Assembly (NCBI RefSeq): GCF_001431315.2
Contig: NZ_LKHV02000001.1
Location: forward strand, 1,364,001 to 1,428,000
Direction: 5' to 3'
DNA length: 64,000 nucleotides
DNA from: Candidatus Berkiella cookevillensis
GTDB lineage: Bacteria > Pseudomonadota > Gammaproteobacteria > Berkiellales > Berkiellaceae
Shown: positions 8,780-17,398 of the stretch, one piece after another
Layout: each line of letters begins with the position of its first letter
How positions within the stretch are numbered: position 1 is the stretch's first letter
Position numbers and translations under genes: made by a program
The notes under the pieces: model-generated
What the model was told of the DNA's origin: nothing
Databases searched by the model: none
What the model saw: the letters and a program-made list of their open reading frames with translations, nothing else

Positions 8780-9805
8780 ATGATTTCAAGTGTAATGTCT
8801 CCCCAAAATGATACGGTAGTTGATGATATTGTTTGGTATGAACAGGCGGAATTACACCAAAATTTTTTAGAGATAGCAAAAAAACAAAGTTTTAGTGAAC
8901 GCATGAAAGATTTTAAAAAGCTTTTTACTGAGGTAGATGCCTGCTATAAATTGTGGGTGACGCTTAAATCTAAAACAAGAGGTGAGCGAGAGCTTTTGCT
9001 TGCGATGGTTGATACAGATGAGTATTTTTCAAATGCTTTACCAGAAGATTTTGCTCTTCCAGGCACTGCTCAACCGATTAAGAAATATCATGTAATTTGT
9101 GGTTATGAAACGGAAGATATGGATAAGAAATTATTTCAATTACGTATTTCGCAAGATGGATTAATTGGTGAAATTGTTTGGATTGAAAAAGGATCCTTGC
9201 TTACAGGAAGTGACTTAATGTGTGGTTTTAGTCTTATGAATGATGCCTTGAAAATCAATGCAACTTTCCTAAAAGATGACGCCAAAGATAATGAAGGTAT
9301 TTCTTTGCGTGTGATGCGACCCATTGCGCGAGATGATGCTCAAACATGGTATCAATTATACGGTTTTGAAGCGCATACCTGTCGAAATCAACCACAGGAG
9401 GAGCCTGAGTTTGTCTACAATCAATCAAGATCAAAGTTTAAAACAGCGGTTCAAGTGATTAAGAAATATACTTTAGAAAATGCTTTAAACAAATTTCCAG
9501 CCAATACAAAAAATATGTTATTAGAACTTATGCAGCGCTATATACCCTCTAAAAAGAAAAAGCCAGCCTGTACAGCACCCAAAACCGTGGGTGGATTATG
9601 CGAACGTGTGTTTGATGTGCAAACAAAAATTGCAAAGACTGAAAAGCAATCAAATAAGCAAGTACAAGCAAAGAAGGATTGCGCTTTTTTATATAAGCTG
9701 TTTCTTAAACGAAGTGATAAACCAAGTAAGCAAGTTTTAGATGCAAGTTATCATAGGAGCGTTAATACCCTTCATGATACAAGCCTTTTTGTGATGAAAA
9801 TGTAA
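8780..9805 (+). CDS. Hypothetical protein, 341 aa, lysine-rich C-terminal third
   Basis: Not recognised. It has no signal peptide and no membrane segment. The first ~230 residues look like a globular alpha/beta protein (HVICGYETEDMDKKLFQLRI, ISLRVMRPIARDDAQTWYQL). From about residue 255 it becomes basic and lysine-rich (PSKKKKPACTAPK), ending in a helical tail. An in-frame ATG six codons in is a possible alternative start. It stands alone between its own promoter-like sequence and the repeat region that follows. Soluble orphan proteins of this type are often secreted effectors in Legionellales, but nothing in the sequence proves that. Confidence 0.65.
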   Translation: MISSVMSPQNDTVVDDIVWYEQAELHQNFLEIAKKQSFSERMKDFKKLFTEVDACYKLWVTLKSKTRGERELLLAMVDTDEYFSNALPEDFALPGTAQPIKKYHVICGYETEDMDKKLFQLRISQDGLIGEIVWIEKGSLLTGSDLMCGFSLMNDALKINATFLKDDAKDNEGISLRVMRPIARDDAQTWYQLYGFEAHTCRNQPQEEPEFVYNQSRSKFKTAVQVIKKYTLENALNKFPANTKNMLLELMQRYIPSKKKKPACTAPKTVGGLCERVFDVQTKIAKTEKQSNKQVQAKKDCAFLYKLFLKRSDKPSKQVLDASYHRSVNTLHDTSLFVMKM

Positions 9806-9860
9806 TTATTAAGAATGCAAAACAACTTTTTTCTGATGAATCTTTAGATTTTGACGCCAG

Positions 9861-9895
9861 ATAATATAGTGTTCAAAAACTGAACACTATATTAT
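9861..9895. repeat. Perfect 15-bp inverted repeat, first copy of TGTTCA-N5-TGAACA
   Basis: Arms at 9861-9875 and 9881-9895 are perfect reverse complements around the 5-nt spacer AAAAC. The core is TGTTCA-AAAAC-TGAACA. It lies 55 bases after the orphan gene, without a T tract. It could be a terminator hairpin or, given the second copy 134 bases on, a protein-binding dyad. Confidence 0.7.
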
Positions 9896-10079
9896 CTTAT
9901 TGATATATATGTAAAAAATAACTTATTCACAGCTTTCTACCATCTTGTTACAATATTCTTCCACTAAAATTGTGGAGAAATACACCTTTATTCACTTAAG
10001 AAATGTTCAAAAAGTGAACACCAATATAACTATTTGAAAAATAAATAGATATTTTCTTATTCACAGCTTTTATACATAC
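9870..10079. promoter_or_regulatory. 134-bp-period duplicated control region with DnaA-box-like sites, upstream of endonuclease I
   Basis: Two units repeat with a period of exactly 134 bases. The dyad TGTTCAAAAA(C/G)TGAACA starts at 9870 and 10004, and the identical 15-mer CTTATTCACAGCTTT starts at 9922 and 10056. That 15-mer contains TTATTCACA, a match to the DnaA-box consensus TTATNCACA, at 9923-9931 and 10057-10065. The intervening sequence is AT-rich and diverged. A weaker TTCATCCACG occurs near 10090. This could be a DnaA-regulated promoter, an old tandem duplication of an operator, or a remnant replication origin. The 420-base region holds no gene. Confidence 0.55.
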
Positions 10080-10226
10080 TATCCGATCATTCATCCACGC
10101 ATATTGTTGAAAACTCATTGTTTTAAACTTATGACTTAAGCTTCTTTTGCACCTCATGCATTGTTACTTTAAACTCTCGCTACTTAGGATTTAAGTTATT
10201 TCCATTTTTGATAGAGAGATATATCG

Positions 10227-10946
10227 TTGAAAAAATTATTGATGCTTGCCATTGCAATGCTATTCTGTAGTCTTAGCGTTGCTTCCACCGCAACGATTAA
10301 AGTAGATAATTTTTATGATGTGAAGAAGCAAGCTAAAATTATTTGGCAAGATCATCGTATTACTTTTTACTGTGGCTGTAGCTTTGATAAACATTTGAAT
10401 GTAAATCATGCTTCATGTGGGTACCTCCCTCAAGATATGAAACGTGCAAAAAGAGTTGAATGGGAGCACATTGTTCCTGTTTCGTGGTTTGGCGCTCAGC
10501 GCCCGTGTTGGCGTGAAGCCTTGTGTAAACATAAAAATGCTAAATCTTATAGTGGTCGTAATTGTTGTGAAAAAATAGATCCTGAATTTAGGAGGATGTA
10601 TCATGATTTGCATAATTTAGTACCTGCTATTGGAGAGGTTAATAAAGCGAGACAGAATTATCGTTTTGTTGATCTGAATATCAGCGATAAAATCTACAAT
10701 GGCTGTGAGCTTTATGTGAATGATGATTTACGAATTGTGGTACCTAAAGATGAGCTAAAAGGTATGATTGCACGAGCTTATCTTTATATGGCAAAAACCT
10801 ATCCTTTTAAGTTAAACAAAAACGCACAGAAATTATTTATCACTTGGCATCAGCAATATCCACCCAGTGAATGGGAAATAGAGTGGAATAAGCGGGTAAA
10901 GGCGGTGCAGGGCACAGATAATGTTTACATTAGCGCTTTTGAATAA
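10227..10946 (+). CDS. endA: Endonuclease I family periplasmic/secreted nuclease
   Basis: 239 residues, near the length of E. coli EndA. A signal peptide (KKLLMLAIAMLFCSLSVAS) precedes the catalytic core VEWEHIVPVSWFG, whose His is the general base of the beta-beta-alpha metal nuclease fold, and MYHDLHNLVPAIGEVNKARQ, which supplies the Asn and metal ligands. Paired cysteines suit an oxidising compartment. The enzyme cuts double-stranded DNA outside the cytoplasm, for nutrient scavenging or degradation of extracellular DNA. The start is TTG, preceded by AGAGAG about 8 nt upstream. It follows the duplicated control region and is convergent with the channel gene, 11 nt apart. Confidence 0.9.
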   Translation: MKKLLMLAIAMLFCSLSVASTATIKVDNFYDVKKQAKIIWQDHRITFYCGCSFDKHLNVNHASCGYLPQDMKRAKRVEWEHIVPVSWFGAQRPCWREALCKHKNAKSYSGRNCCEKIDPEFRRMYHDLHNLVPAIGEVNKARQNYRFVDLNISDKIYNGCELYVNDDLRIVVPKDELKGMIARAYLYMAKTYPFKLNKNAQKLFITWHQQYPPSEWEIEWNKRVKAVQGTDNVYISAFE

Positions 10947-10957
10947 ATGAGGCAACT

Positions 10958-13273
10958 TCATTCTGGCGCGGATGGTGCATTTTTATGCATAAGCTGGAGC
11001 TTGGCGTCTTCTTGGATATGGAGATCTGTTTGAGAGAAGGCGTATTTGATGGCATGCTCTTTAAAGGTTTCATCAATACTGAAATATATATCACTGCGCA
11101 CGATAAATTTATTATTTACATTATCAATTGAGCACCATAAACTAAAATTAAGTGCGCTATCGTAATAACCTAAGCAAAAAACTAAAGGCTCATCTGACCC
11201 TTCTTTGATCACTTCTGGATGATTCATGGCTACCTTGAGTAATAATTCTTTGACTAAGAGAGGGGCGGTATTGTATTGCACGACGATATCAATTTTAATT
11301 CTAAATCGTTTATTATTCAGCATATAATTTTTTACTTCTTTGCTAATTAAATCTGAATTGGGCACAATAACATGTGAGTGTTCAAGCGTTTGGATATGTG
11401 TTGAACGAACGCCTATTTCTGTAACAAAGCCTTCTTTGTCTCCGACATGAATTCTATCTCCTTTTTTGATAGGGCGCTCTAGTAGTAGCACCAATCCAGA
11501 AATAAAATTATTAAAAATATTTTGCAAACCAAAACCAATACCAAAGGATAATGCACCAGCAATGATTGCTAAACCTTTTAAATCAACCCCCGCTATCAGT
11601 AATGAGAAGAGTAATACAAGAGCAACACCTAAGTAACCGAAGATAATTAAATAAGCTTCTTGTGCTGCTTTATTAATTGAATTCTCTTTGGGTTGAAGTT
11701 GATGCTTAATTAATTTGATGATTAAGGTAAAAAATGAGAAAAATAGCAAAGAAAATACAATCCGTATAGGTTGTATTTTTGTTTCGGCTATAATGATACC
11801 TGAAAAAATATATTCCCTTAATTTTATAGACCAAAGATCGGATATGGTCCAAAAATCATTTAAATAAATGATTAGCCCACCCCATAAAATGAGAAAAATG
11901 GTTAACTTGAGCGTAATAAGCTCTAGCATTAAGCTATTTTTATCAAAGTGCAAAAACTTAAAGACTTGTTTTTGCCAAGAATATTTTTGGGAAATAATAT
12001 TTTCTAACAGCGATATCGATATCAAATATAAACTAACAGTGATCACAATGCTTGTAAGAGAATATATAACGCCTTTTAATATATATTTGGAAAGTGGAAT
12101 ATAACCATTCCATTGAGTAATTAATACTGATATTAAAAACAAATAATTTAAAGATTTACAAAGAAGTTTGTTGATAGGGCTTTTTACAAAATATGCACTG
12201 AGCATTAGATAGCAACTGATAATCCAAGAAAATACAATAGCAATGGCGGTATAGTAGAGTGCAGAGCTAAACGCTGAAATAATTTCTTGTTTGGGTAATA
12301 GCAAATCTATTTCAGATATAAAATACTTTGACAATAAAATAAGTAACATAGCATTCAAGCTAAAGGTAAATATTTTAAGCTGTGATTTTTTGTAGGTTTT
12401 AAAATGGTTTTTGGAAAATGCTGGGGATTTAATAAAGTCAATGCCAATTTGCAAAATAAAAAATAATAAAATAAGCAGCAATACATGATCAAATAATAAG
12501 TCATAATTAATCAGATAATCATGCACGGACTCGTAAGCTAGTAATGTTAGTAGCAACAAAATAATCGTTATTCTGCGTATAAGAGAATGAAGAAAAACGC
12601 TGAGGTATTTTTCAAAATTATTTTTTTGTTTTATATGCGCAGAAACAATGACTAAACTTGATTTTATATAAAGTGATATTAAGTAAGTAATAGATAAAAA
12701 TATAGAGATTAATATAAGATCGTTATAGGTGTAACTAGTTATTTCTATATTAATATAAAAGTCTTCAGATTCAAGTGAATGCATCCATTCGGAAAAACTA
12801 GCAGGGAGCTTTTCAAGCTTTTCAAACAAGGGATCACTACGCGTAAAATAAAAAGATTTTTTTATCGCTTTTGCTTCTTTGCTAAAAGCCTTTAATAGTT
12901 CATTGGAACGAAAGGAGAAGAGCTTGCAAGCTGATAAGCTATCATTTATTTCACTTTTTCGAGTTAGCAGAAATTGCTGATCTGCTGTGAGCGTAATATC
13001 TTCATTTGGGTTTGCTTCGGGGAGCTGACTGTTGATCTCTGTTAGCTCTTTAGATTTTTCTTCTACACAGATCTCAGCTTCTTTTTTTTGCTCAATGAGA
13101 TCGCGCTGTATTTTTTCTAGTTCTTTGGCCGATAACTTTTCTACCGATAAAGTGATAGAAAGGTTGTCTAAAAATTGATTTGCTTGGTGAGGATCGAAAG
13201 CATAGCCTATGCCCCAGATTAGGCTGAGAATAGGTACAAGTAGAAAATATTTATAGTCGATCTTCAACATCAT
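10958..13273 (-). CDS. Large mechanosensitive channel, MscK/MscM-like (MscS superfamily)
   Basis: 771 residues. An N-terminal hydrophobic signal/anchor is followed by a periplasmic helical, charged region (about 30-170), then some eleven membrane segments and a C-terminal MscS core. The pore helix reads GALSFGIGFGLQNIFNNFIS (around residue 570) and is followed by ERPIKKGDRIHVGDKEGFV and the cytoplasmic vestibule with VIVPNSDLISKEVKNY. Such channels open on membrane tension and release solutes during osmotic downshock. It is shorter than E. coli MscK (about 1100 residues) because the periplasmic domain is reduced. It stands alone. Confidence 0.88.
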   Translation of the reverse strand: MMLKIDYKYFLLVPILSLIWGIGYAFDPHQANQFLDNLSITLSVEKLSAKELEKIQRDLIEQKKEAEICVEEKSKELTEINSQLPEANPNEDITLTADQQFLLTRKSEINDSLSACKLFSFRSNELLKAFSKEAKAIKKSFYFTRSDPLFEKLEKLPASFSEWMHSLESEDFYINIEITSYTYNDLILISIFLSITYLISLYIKSSLVIVSAHIKQKNNFEKYLSVFLHSLIRRITIILLLLTLLAYESVHDYLINYDLLFDHVLLLILLFFILQIGIDFIKSPAFSKNHFKTYKKSQLKIFTFSLNAMLLILLSKYFISEIDLLLPKQEIISAFSSALYYTAIAIVFSWIISCYLMLSAYFVKSPINKLLCKSLNYLFLISVLITQWNGYIPLSKYILKGVIYSLTSIVITVSLYLISISLLENIISQKYSWQKQVFKFLHFDKNSLMLELITLKLTIFLILWGGLIIYLNDFWTISDLWSIKLREYIFSGIIIAETKIQPIRIVFSLLFFSFFTLIIKLIKHQLQPKENSINKAAQEAYLIIFGYLGVALVLLFSLLIAGVDLKGLAIIAGALSFGIGFGLQNIFNNFISGLVLLLERPIKKGDRIHVGDKEGFVTEIGVRSTHIQTLEHSHVIVPNSDLISKEVKNYMLNNKRFRIKIDIVVQYNTAPLLVKELLLKVAMNHPEVIKEGSDEPLVFCLGYYDSALNFSLWCSIDNVNNKFIVRSDIYFSIDETFKEHAIKYAFSQTDLHIQEDAKLQLMHKNAPSAPE

Positions 13274-13399
13274 TAAGACTGTTCATTAACTTTTATGTGC
13301 TATTCTGTTTGTCGGCACAGCAGTCGCACTACTTAATGATTTTTAAGTTGTTTTCCTATCACCTATATTCAATGATTTATGTTGTCATGCCAGCGAAGG

Positions 13400-13616
13400 C
13401 TCATAGGCGTCAATTTAAGGCATTTCTGGGAGTCGATTATAAAATATTGCTGCCTATTCTTCGTTCGCAAAGCGAACATTTTCTTACTTTGTAAAGGGAG
13501 AAGCTTGGCAGCAGCGTAGCTGCGCCGAGCAGAGGGATTTAGCTGGTTGACCTTAAATCCACGGCATAAATCCCCCTTGCGCACTTATCAGTGCGCGTCC
13601 CCCTTCAAAAAGTGGG
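13400..13616. repeat. Composite inverted-repeat element (family also at 24992-25444)
   Basis: Two arms face each other: 13486-13540 reads ACTTTGTAAAGGGAG, a GC-rich hairpin, then GAGGGATTT; 13568-13616 reads AAATCCCCC, a hairpin around GCGCACTTATCAGTGCGC, then CCCCCTT and AGTGGG. The same plan (ACTTT, G-run, hairpin, GGGATTT) forms the arms at 24992-25410. On the outer side, 13400-13420 matches the reverse complement of 25424-25444 except for two bases. It is a small non-coding mobile-type repeat filling the ~460-base gap between the channel gene and the Spy-like gene. Frames on both strands across it are not believable genes. Confidence 0.65.
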
Positions 13617-13737
13617 ATGCCTGATTCGCTATGCTCATCGATAAGTATGTCCGTCCTTGCATAGCACAAGATGTGTGCATCTCGTAGCAAAATTAGGAGA
13701 AGAAAGTCAGGTGATGGCTCAATATAGGGGAAGGAGC

Positions 13738-14184
13738 CTAGTGTCTTCGATCAAAACGCTTATTTTTAGATAAATTTTCTGCTATTTGCTTGCGCTCCTC
13801 AGGGGTAGCCGCTAAGAGTGCATCTAGCAGTGAATCTTGAGAGATGGATAAGCTTTCGTTAGCTAGTTTTTGAATCGCCTTTAAGTGCGCTTTTATTTTA
13901 GCCTCATCTATTGGATCCTTCACTAACAGTGTTGCAATTTCTTGGCGCTCCTTTTTAATTTTTGCTCTGTTTTCTTTTAGTTTTTCACGGGATTCATGAA
14001 ATGATTGCTTTAGTCTCTTTTTAGATTCTTTGGGGAGATCTTTTAGCGCTTCAATATAGATGGGGGCATGCATAGGACGATGAAAAGGGAAAGATTTGTG
14101 TCCACCAATGACATATCCTATTAAAAAAACGTTTAATACAATAGAGAGGAAAAAAATAATCTTTAATGAGTGGGGTATTCTCAT
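13738..14184 (-). CDS. Periplasmic Spy/CnrX-like heavy-metal-sensor-type protein
   Basis: 148 residues: a single N-terminal membrane anchor (IIFFLSIVLNVFLIGYVIGG) and a long, highly charged helical domain, with no globular core beyond the helices. This is the layout of the Metal_resist/periplasmic heavy-metal-sensor family (CnrX, Spy relatives), in which a helical hairpin in the periplasm binds metal or unfolded protein. It is the last gene of a unit with an ECF sigma factor and a membrane protein resembling an anti-sigma factor; its start overlaps the upstream stop by 4 nt. By analogy with CnrYXH it may be the periplasmic sensor that controls sigma release. Metal ligands were not identified. 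Confidence 0.7.
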   Translation of the reverse strand: MRIPHSLKIIFFLSIVLNVFLIGYVIGGHKSFPFHRPMHAPIYIEALKDLPKESKKRLKQSFHESREKLKENRAKIKKERQEIATLLVKDPIDEAKIKAHLKAIQKLANESLSISQDSLLDALLAATPEERKQIAENLSKNKRFDRRH

Positions 14185-14624
14185 AAATTAATCTCACTGT
14201 CATTGAATGTGTAAGAGAATGCGGTGTTTAATAGTTCATTTGAATTAATTGTATTTACATCTTCAGGGGGAGAATAGATACCAATTGAAATACCTAAGAG
14301 TAGGCTGAGCGCTAAAATACTGATTTTAGGGATAAGTGGTAAAAAGATATTTTGTAAGGGAAAAGTAGTTTCATCTTTGATTTTATTTAGAATGCATTGA
14401 ATATTTGCATCATAATTTTTATCTGCAATGGGTTTTTCATAACTATCTAAAATGGATTCAAAAGAGTGTTCATTATTGAGAAAAGAGGTTGTTGCGGGAT
14501 TCTGTTCAATCCATGCATGTATATCATCTTTCATATCAAGAGGCCAGTGATGAGGTTTTGCCCCATAACTCAGGATGATGTTTTCAAAGATAGTTTGCGT
14601 CATTTTTGCTTTCATTGCAGCCAT
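14181..14624 (-). CDS. Probable anti-sigma factor, single-pass membrane protein
   Basis: 147 residues: a soluble N-terminal part of ~95 residues (FENIILSYGAKPHHWPLDMK) and one membrane helix (ISILALSLLLGISIGIY), with a short periplasmic tail. The N-terminal part resembles cytosolic domains encoded next to ECF sigma genes, where it binds the sigma factor. It overlaps the sigma gene by 13 nt at its start and the Spy-like gene by 4 nt at its end, so all three are translated together. In-frame ATG codons at residues 4 and 8 are alternative starts. Function is inferred mostly from position and topology. Confidence 0.6.
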   Translation of the reverse strand: MAAMKAKMTQTIFENIILSYGAKPHHWPLDMKDDIHAWIEQNPATTSFLNNEHSFESILDSYEKPIADKNYDANIQCILNKIKDETTFPLQNIFLPLIPKISILALSLLLGISIGIYSPPEDVNTINSNELLNTAFSYTFNDSEINL

Positions 14625-15157
14625 CCCTTCAATTTCTTTCTTGCTCGATATAAGCTTGATTCGATGGCACTGGAAGATTGTTTGAAAATTTCACATAATT
14701 CATCTTGTTTCATATTGTGATAATAGTGTAAGACAAAGATGGCTTTCTCATCTGTTGATAGTCTGGAAAATCCACGCTTGAGTTGTTGAAGGATTTCTTC
14801 ATTTTCAAGCTTTTCTATTAAACTAAGAGGTGTGCCATCAACAGAGCGATGCAGACTGTCGTCATAAGTCTCTGTTGTACGTATTTTTTGACTGCGTAAT
14901 GCATCAATACAATGCCGATAAAGCAGTGTATAAACCCAAGTATTCACTTTGGCAGAAGGCTTCCATTCATGACGTGAATTCCATATTTTAATACAGATTT
15001 CTTGCACCATATCTTCTGCTATTGCTTGATTGTCTAGCATCCGAACTGCAAAATACAGCCAAGATTGATAATGTCGCTTTAAAAGCTGTGCAAAAGCGGA
15101 CTGATCGTCATGTTCTTTGACTTGATGCATCAACTCTGCATCTTCCGACTTTTGCAC
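14612..15157 (-). CDS. ECF-subfamily RNA polymerase sigma factor
   Basis: 181 residues with both essential regions. Region 2 covers QLLKRHYQSWLYFAVRMLDN and AEDMVQEICIKIWN (core binding and -10 recognition). Region 4 is LSTDEKAIFVLHYYHNMKQD, followed by ELCEIFKQSSSAIESSLYRA, the helix-turn-helix that reads the -35 element. There are no regions 1 or 3, as expected for ECF factors, which direct stress regulons and are held inactive by a membrane anti-sigma factor, here the next gene. It sits between a periplasmic helical protein gene (22 nt upstream) and the anti-sigma gene. Such sigmas usually activate their own operon. Confidence 0.9.
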   Translation of the reverse strand: MQKSEDAELMHQVKEHDDQSAFAQLLKRHYQSWLYFAVRMLDNQAIAEDMVQEICIKIWNSRHEWKPSAKVNTWVYTLLYRHCIDALRSQKIRTTETYDDSLHRSVDGTPLSLIEKLENEEILQQLKRGFSRLSTDEKAIFVLHYYHNMKQDELCEIFKQSSSAIESSLYRARKKLKGWLQ

Positions 15158-15179
15158 TATAGCGTTATCCTATTTTGGG

Positions 15180-15539
15180 TTATTGCTTATCTTTGAGTAA
15201 ATCCATACCATATAATCTTAAGACAAGCTCTTCTTTTCTCAAATCCAAAATCTTATCTATTTTTTCCTGATTTTTTGCAATAAAAGCATCCTGTTCTGCT
15301 TTGGGTAATTCAGACCATTTATTTTTTACATCTGCTCTGAAAGCCTTACGTTCTTTGTGGGATAGCTGTTTCATCTTTTCTTTAGTTGCTTTCAGCTCTG
15401 CGCGTTCTTCATCAGACAAGTTTTGAAAATATTCTGCCATAAAGCCATGCTTTTTTTCACATTTTTCATGATGACCCGCAAAAACGCTTAAAGATACCGT
15501 CAGTAGTGCTGTGGATAATAATACAGGAATAGATTTCAT
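15180..15539 (-). CDS. Periplasmic Spy-like small helical protein
   Basis: 119 residues with a clear signal peptide (MKSIPVLLSTALLTVSLSVF, cleavage after the following AG) and a histidine/cysteine-containing start of the mature part (HHEKCEKKHG). The rest is charged helix: LSDEERAELKATKEKMKQLS and FRADVKNKWSELPKAEQDAF. The pattern resembles small periplasmic proteins of the Spy/CpxP or DUF3106 kind. It is the first gene of the sigma unit and ends 22 nt before the sigma start. Possibly a metal-binding or chaperone partner of the Spy/CnrX-like protein at the other end. AGGAG lies 4-8 nt upstream of its ATG. Confidence 0.65.
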   Translation of the reverse strand: MKSIPVLLSTALLTVSLSVFAGHHEKCEKKHGFMAEYFQNLSDEERAELKATKEKMKQLSHKERKAFRADVKNKWSELPKAEQDAFIAKNQEKIDKILDLRKEELVLRLYGMDLLKDKQ

Positions 15540-15694
15540 AATAAGCTCCTAACTAAGTTGAGAAATATCACTCTATCTATGAAACGGTTCAGCTTAGAAA
15601 ATCCTGCATTTTTATTTTTATGTCCTTATGAGTTAGTGTCTTATAAGTGTATATGCTCGGACTATAAGAAAGATAAGACGAAGATCTTCGATAG

Positions 15695-15821
15695 TATAGT
15701 CACAGCACATGGTTTTTCAGGTAGGCGTCAAGCCTTGAGCAACCGGAGTGTACATAAAAGTACATGAGGATTGCGAGAGGGCGAAGACAACACCCCCGAA
15801 AAATCATGTGCGAAGACTATA
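15695..15821. repeat. Dispersed palindromic repeat, copy A (TATAGTC...GAAGACTATA family)
   Basis: Begins TATAGTCACAGCACATG (15695-15711) and ends CATGTGCGAAGACTATA (15805-15821), which are near-perfect reverse complements. The middle holds GGCGTCAAG and TGAGGATTGCGAGAGGGCG, similar to copy C at 49822-49891. It fills the gap between the sigma unit and the next orphan gene. Short frames over it on the plus strand are not supported. Confidence 0.7.
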
Positions 15822-15840
15822 TTCGTCTTCTTCATGAAAA

Positions 15841-17217
15841 CTAAATTTTAAATCGATGTAAGCGTTCAACAATACTATCTAGCTCTTGATTGGACTCAGA
15901 AGCATCAATTTGAGCAGAGTCAGGATGATCCAAGCTTGCATCAGAAGAGCGTGTTAAAAACTTTTGATTGAGCATTAATTTTCTTTGCATTAAAGGAAGT
16001 AACTGCTTTTTGACTTGTTCTTTGCGATCTGGAAAGATTACGGGGAGTTCGCTATCTAATTTCGCTCCTTCAAAATCTGTCAGCCAAGCTTCGTTACCTG
16101 TTAGCATGTTAAAGGCCAAGCTTGCATAACCTTGACGACTTTTGGAGAAAGGACGAATTCCAAGTTTGAATTGCATTTCCAATCTTTGTGGATCAGAAAG
16201 TTCACAATGCTGTTTTTCAACGGGTATTTTTTCTTTTCTGCTGCGTTCAGCAAGATTTTGTACAACGGAAGCTTGCTTCAATTGCTTCAAACAGGGTTCA
16301 AAACCGGATATATGTTTTCTTCTTTCGCGTCTATCTTGTTGTGATTCATCTGATTGATAAGGATAGGGATTGGTACTTTCTCTTTCTTGCATCTCTTCAT
16401 AGCTTAGTGCCTGTGGCATTAAGCTTTTCCATTCTTCAACTTTGGATATAGATGCCGAAAAATGCGAGCCAAGTCTAGCGTATCGTTCTTTATCAATTTT
16501 GTCCCACAATTGAATGGCTGTTTTAATGTCGTCTTCTGTCAATTGTTCTGCTGGTTTTGAATATCGTACTTCATGTGTGATTTTTTCTAAAATAGTTTTA
16601 GAGAGTAAACAATGTAAGAGAAATGCATGAAAAGAGCTTATTTTATTAGATAAAGCTTCGCTATTTAATTTACTTTCCATTGAGTCTGAGACTATGTTAC
16701 CCGCAAGCGTTTGTCCAGAAGCCAGCTTATCCGCTAGTTGAAGTTCATATACCCATTTTCTAAGGAGAGGGACTATATTTTCCATTGTAATAGGTTTATC
16801 TTGCAAGCCTGCACGGATGCGTTCCAAATAGTTTTGAACCTTGTTTTGCTTTTCCTCAAAAGCTTGAGCAAGTAGCTGATAAGAAGATAATTGTTGTATT
16901 TGTTTGTCTACCGCTTGAGAAAGTGTGGATTCTAAGTCGCTAGATTCTTCTTCAGCAAATTTCTCTCTAAGATGCTGAACTTTTGTTAATCTGTTAGCTT
17001 GTGGTGGATTTTGCAATAATACATGTGCCGCTTTCTTTTGAAAGTCGCTAAATAGGAGCTGTATCGTAAGCTCTGAGCGTAATGCTTCTGCTTCAACAAT
17101 ATTTCTTGATTGTAGGCCAGATGTTGAATCCAAATCTGAACTTGACACTGTGCTGAGTGATTGTTTTAGCAATTCATCTTTTTGATCTGTGTCTGTGCTT
17201 TCTACGCCATTTTGCAT
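15841..17217 (-). CDS. Hypothetical protein, 458 aa, helical, soluble
   Basis: Not recognised. There is no signal peptide and no membrane segment. It starts with a Ser/Asp-rich low-complexity stretch (about 1-40) and continues as a mostly helical, charged protein (KITHEVRYSKPAEQLTEDDI, then KRHISGFEP near residue 300). The last 25 residues are again polar and acidic, ending SIVERLHRFKI. It is transcribed away from the RhoGAP-like gene, and the shared ~345-base upstream region carries a tandem 22-bp repeat. Codon use looks like the neighbours. A secreted effector is possible; no catalytic motif was found. Confidence 0.65.
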   Translation of the reverse strand: MQNGVESTDTDQKDELLKQSLSTVSSSDLDSTSGLQSRNIVEAEALRSELTIQLLFSDFQKKAAHVLLQNPPQANRLTKVQHLREKFAEEESSDLESTLSQAVDKQIQQLSSYQLLAQAFEEKQNKVQNYLERIRAGLQDKPITMENIVPLLRKWVYELQLADKLASGQTLAGNIVSDSMESKLNSEALSNKISSFHAFLLHCLLSKTILEKITHEVRYSKPAEQLTEDDIKTAIQLWDKIDKERYARLGSHFSASISKVEEWKSLMPQALSYEEMQERESTNPYPYQSDESQQDRRERRKHISGFEPCLKQLKQASVVQNLAERSRKEKIPVEKQHCELSDPQRLEMQFKLGIRPFSKSRQGYASLAFNMLTGNEAWLTDFEGAKLDSELPVIFPDRKEQVKKQLLPLMQRKLMLNQKFLTRSSDASLDHPDSAQIDASESNQELDSIVERLHRFKI

Positions 17218-17398
17218 ACATCTCTCCTTGATTTCGCACTAAAGCCTAATTTTTTTGCGATAAAGATTATCTTATCGCTTACACAGACAATAGCAATAGA
17301 TTGCTTGAGTGTGAAGATCTTTTAATGTTCATTGCGACATATTAAATTCTAGTTTATTAAATTACTTCTTTCTGATTATTATGGGTGTCCTATTTGTT

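Noticed and set aside
9861-10100. Chromosomal origin oriC
   Set aside because: Only two good DnaA-box-like sites, no dnaA/dnaN/gidA context; reported only as a candidate control region.
13297-13584. Short frames on both strands (65-71 codons) after the MscS-like gene
   Set aside because: They lie within the composite inverted repeat, overlap each other, and have no protein-like composition.
15558-15767. 69-codon plus-strand frame
   Set aside because: It runs into dispersed repeat copy A; its C-terminal half is repeat sequence.
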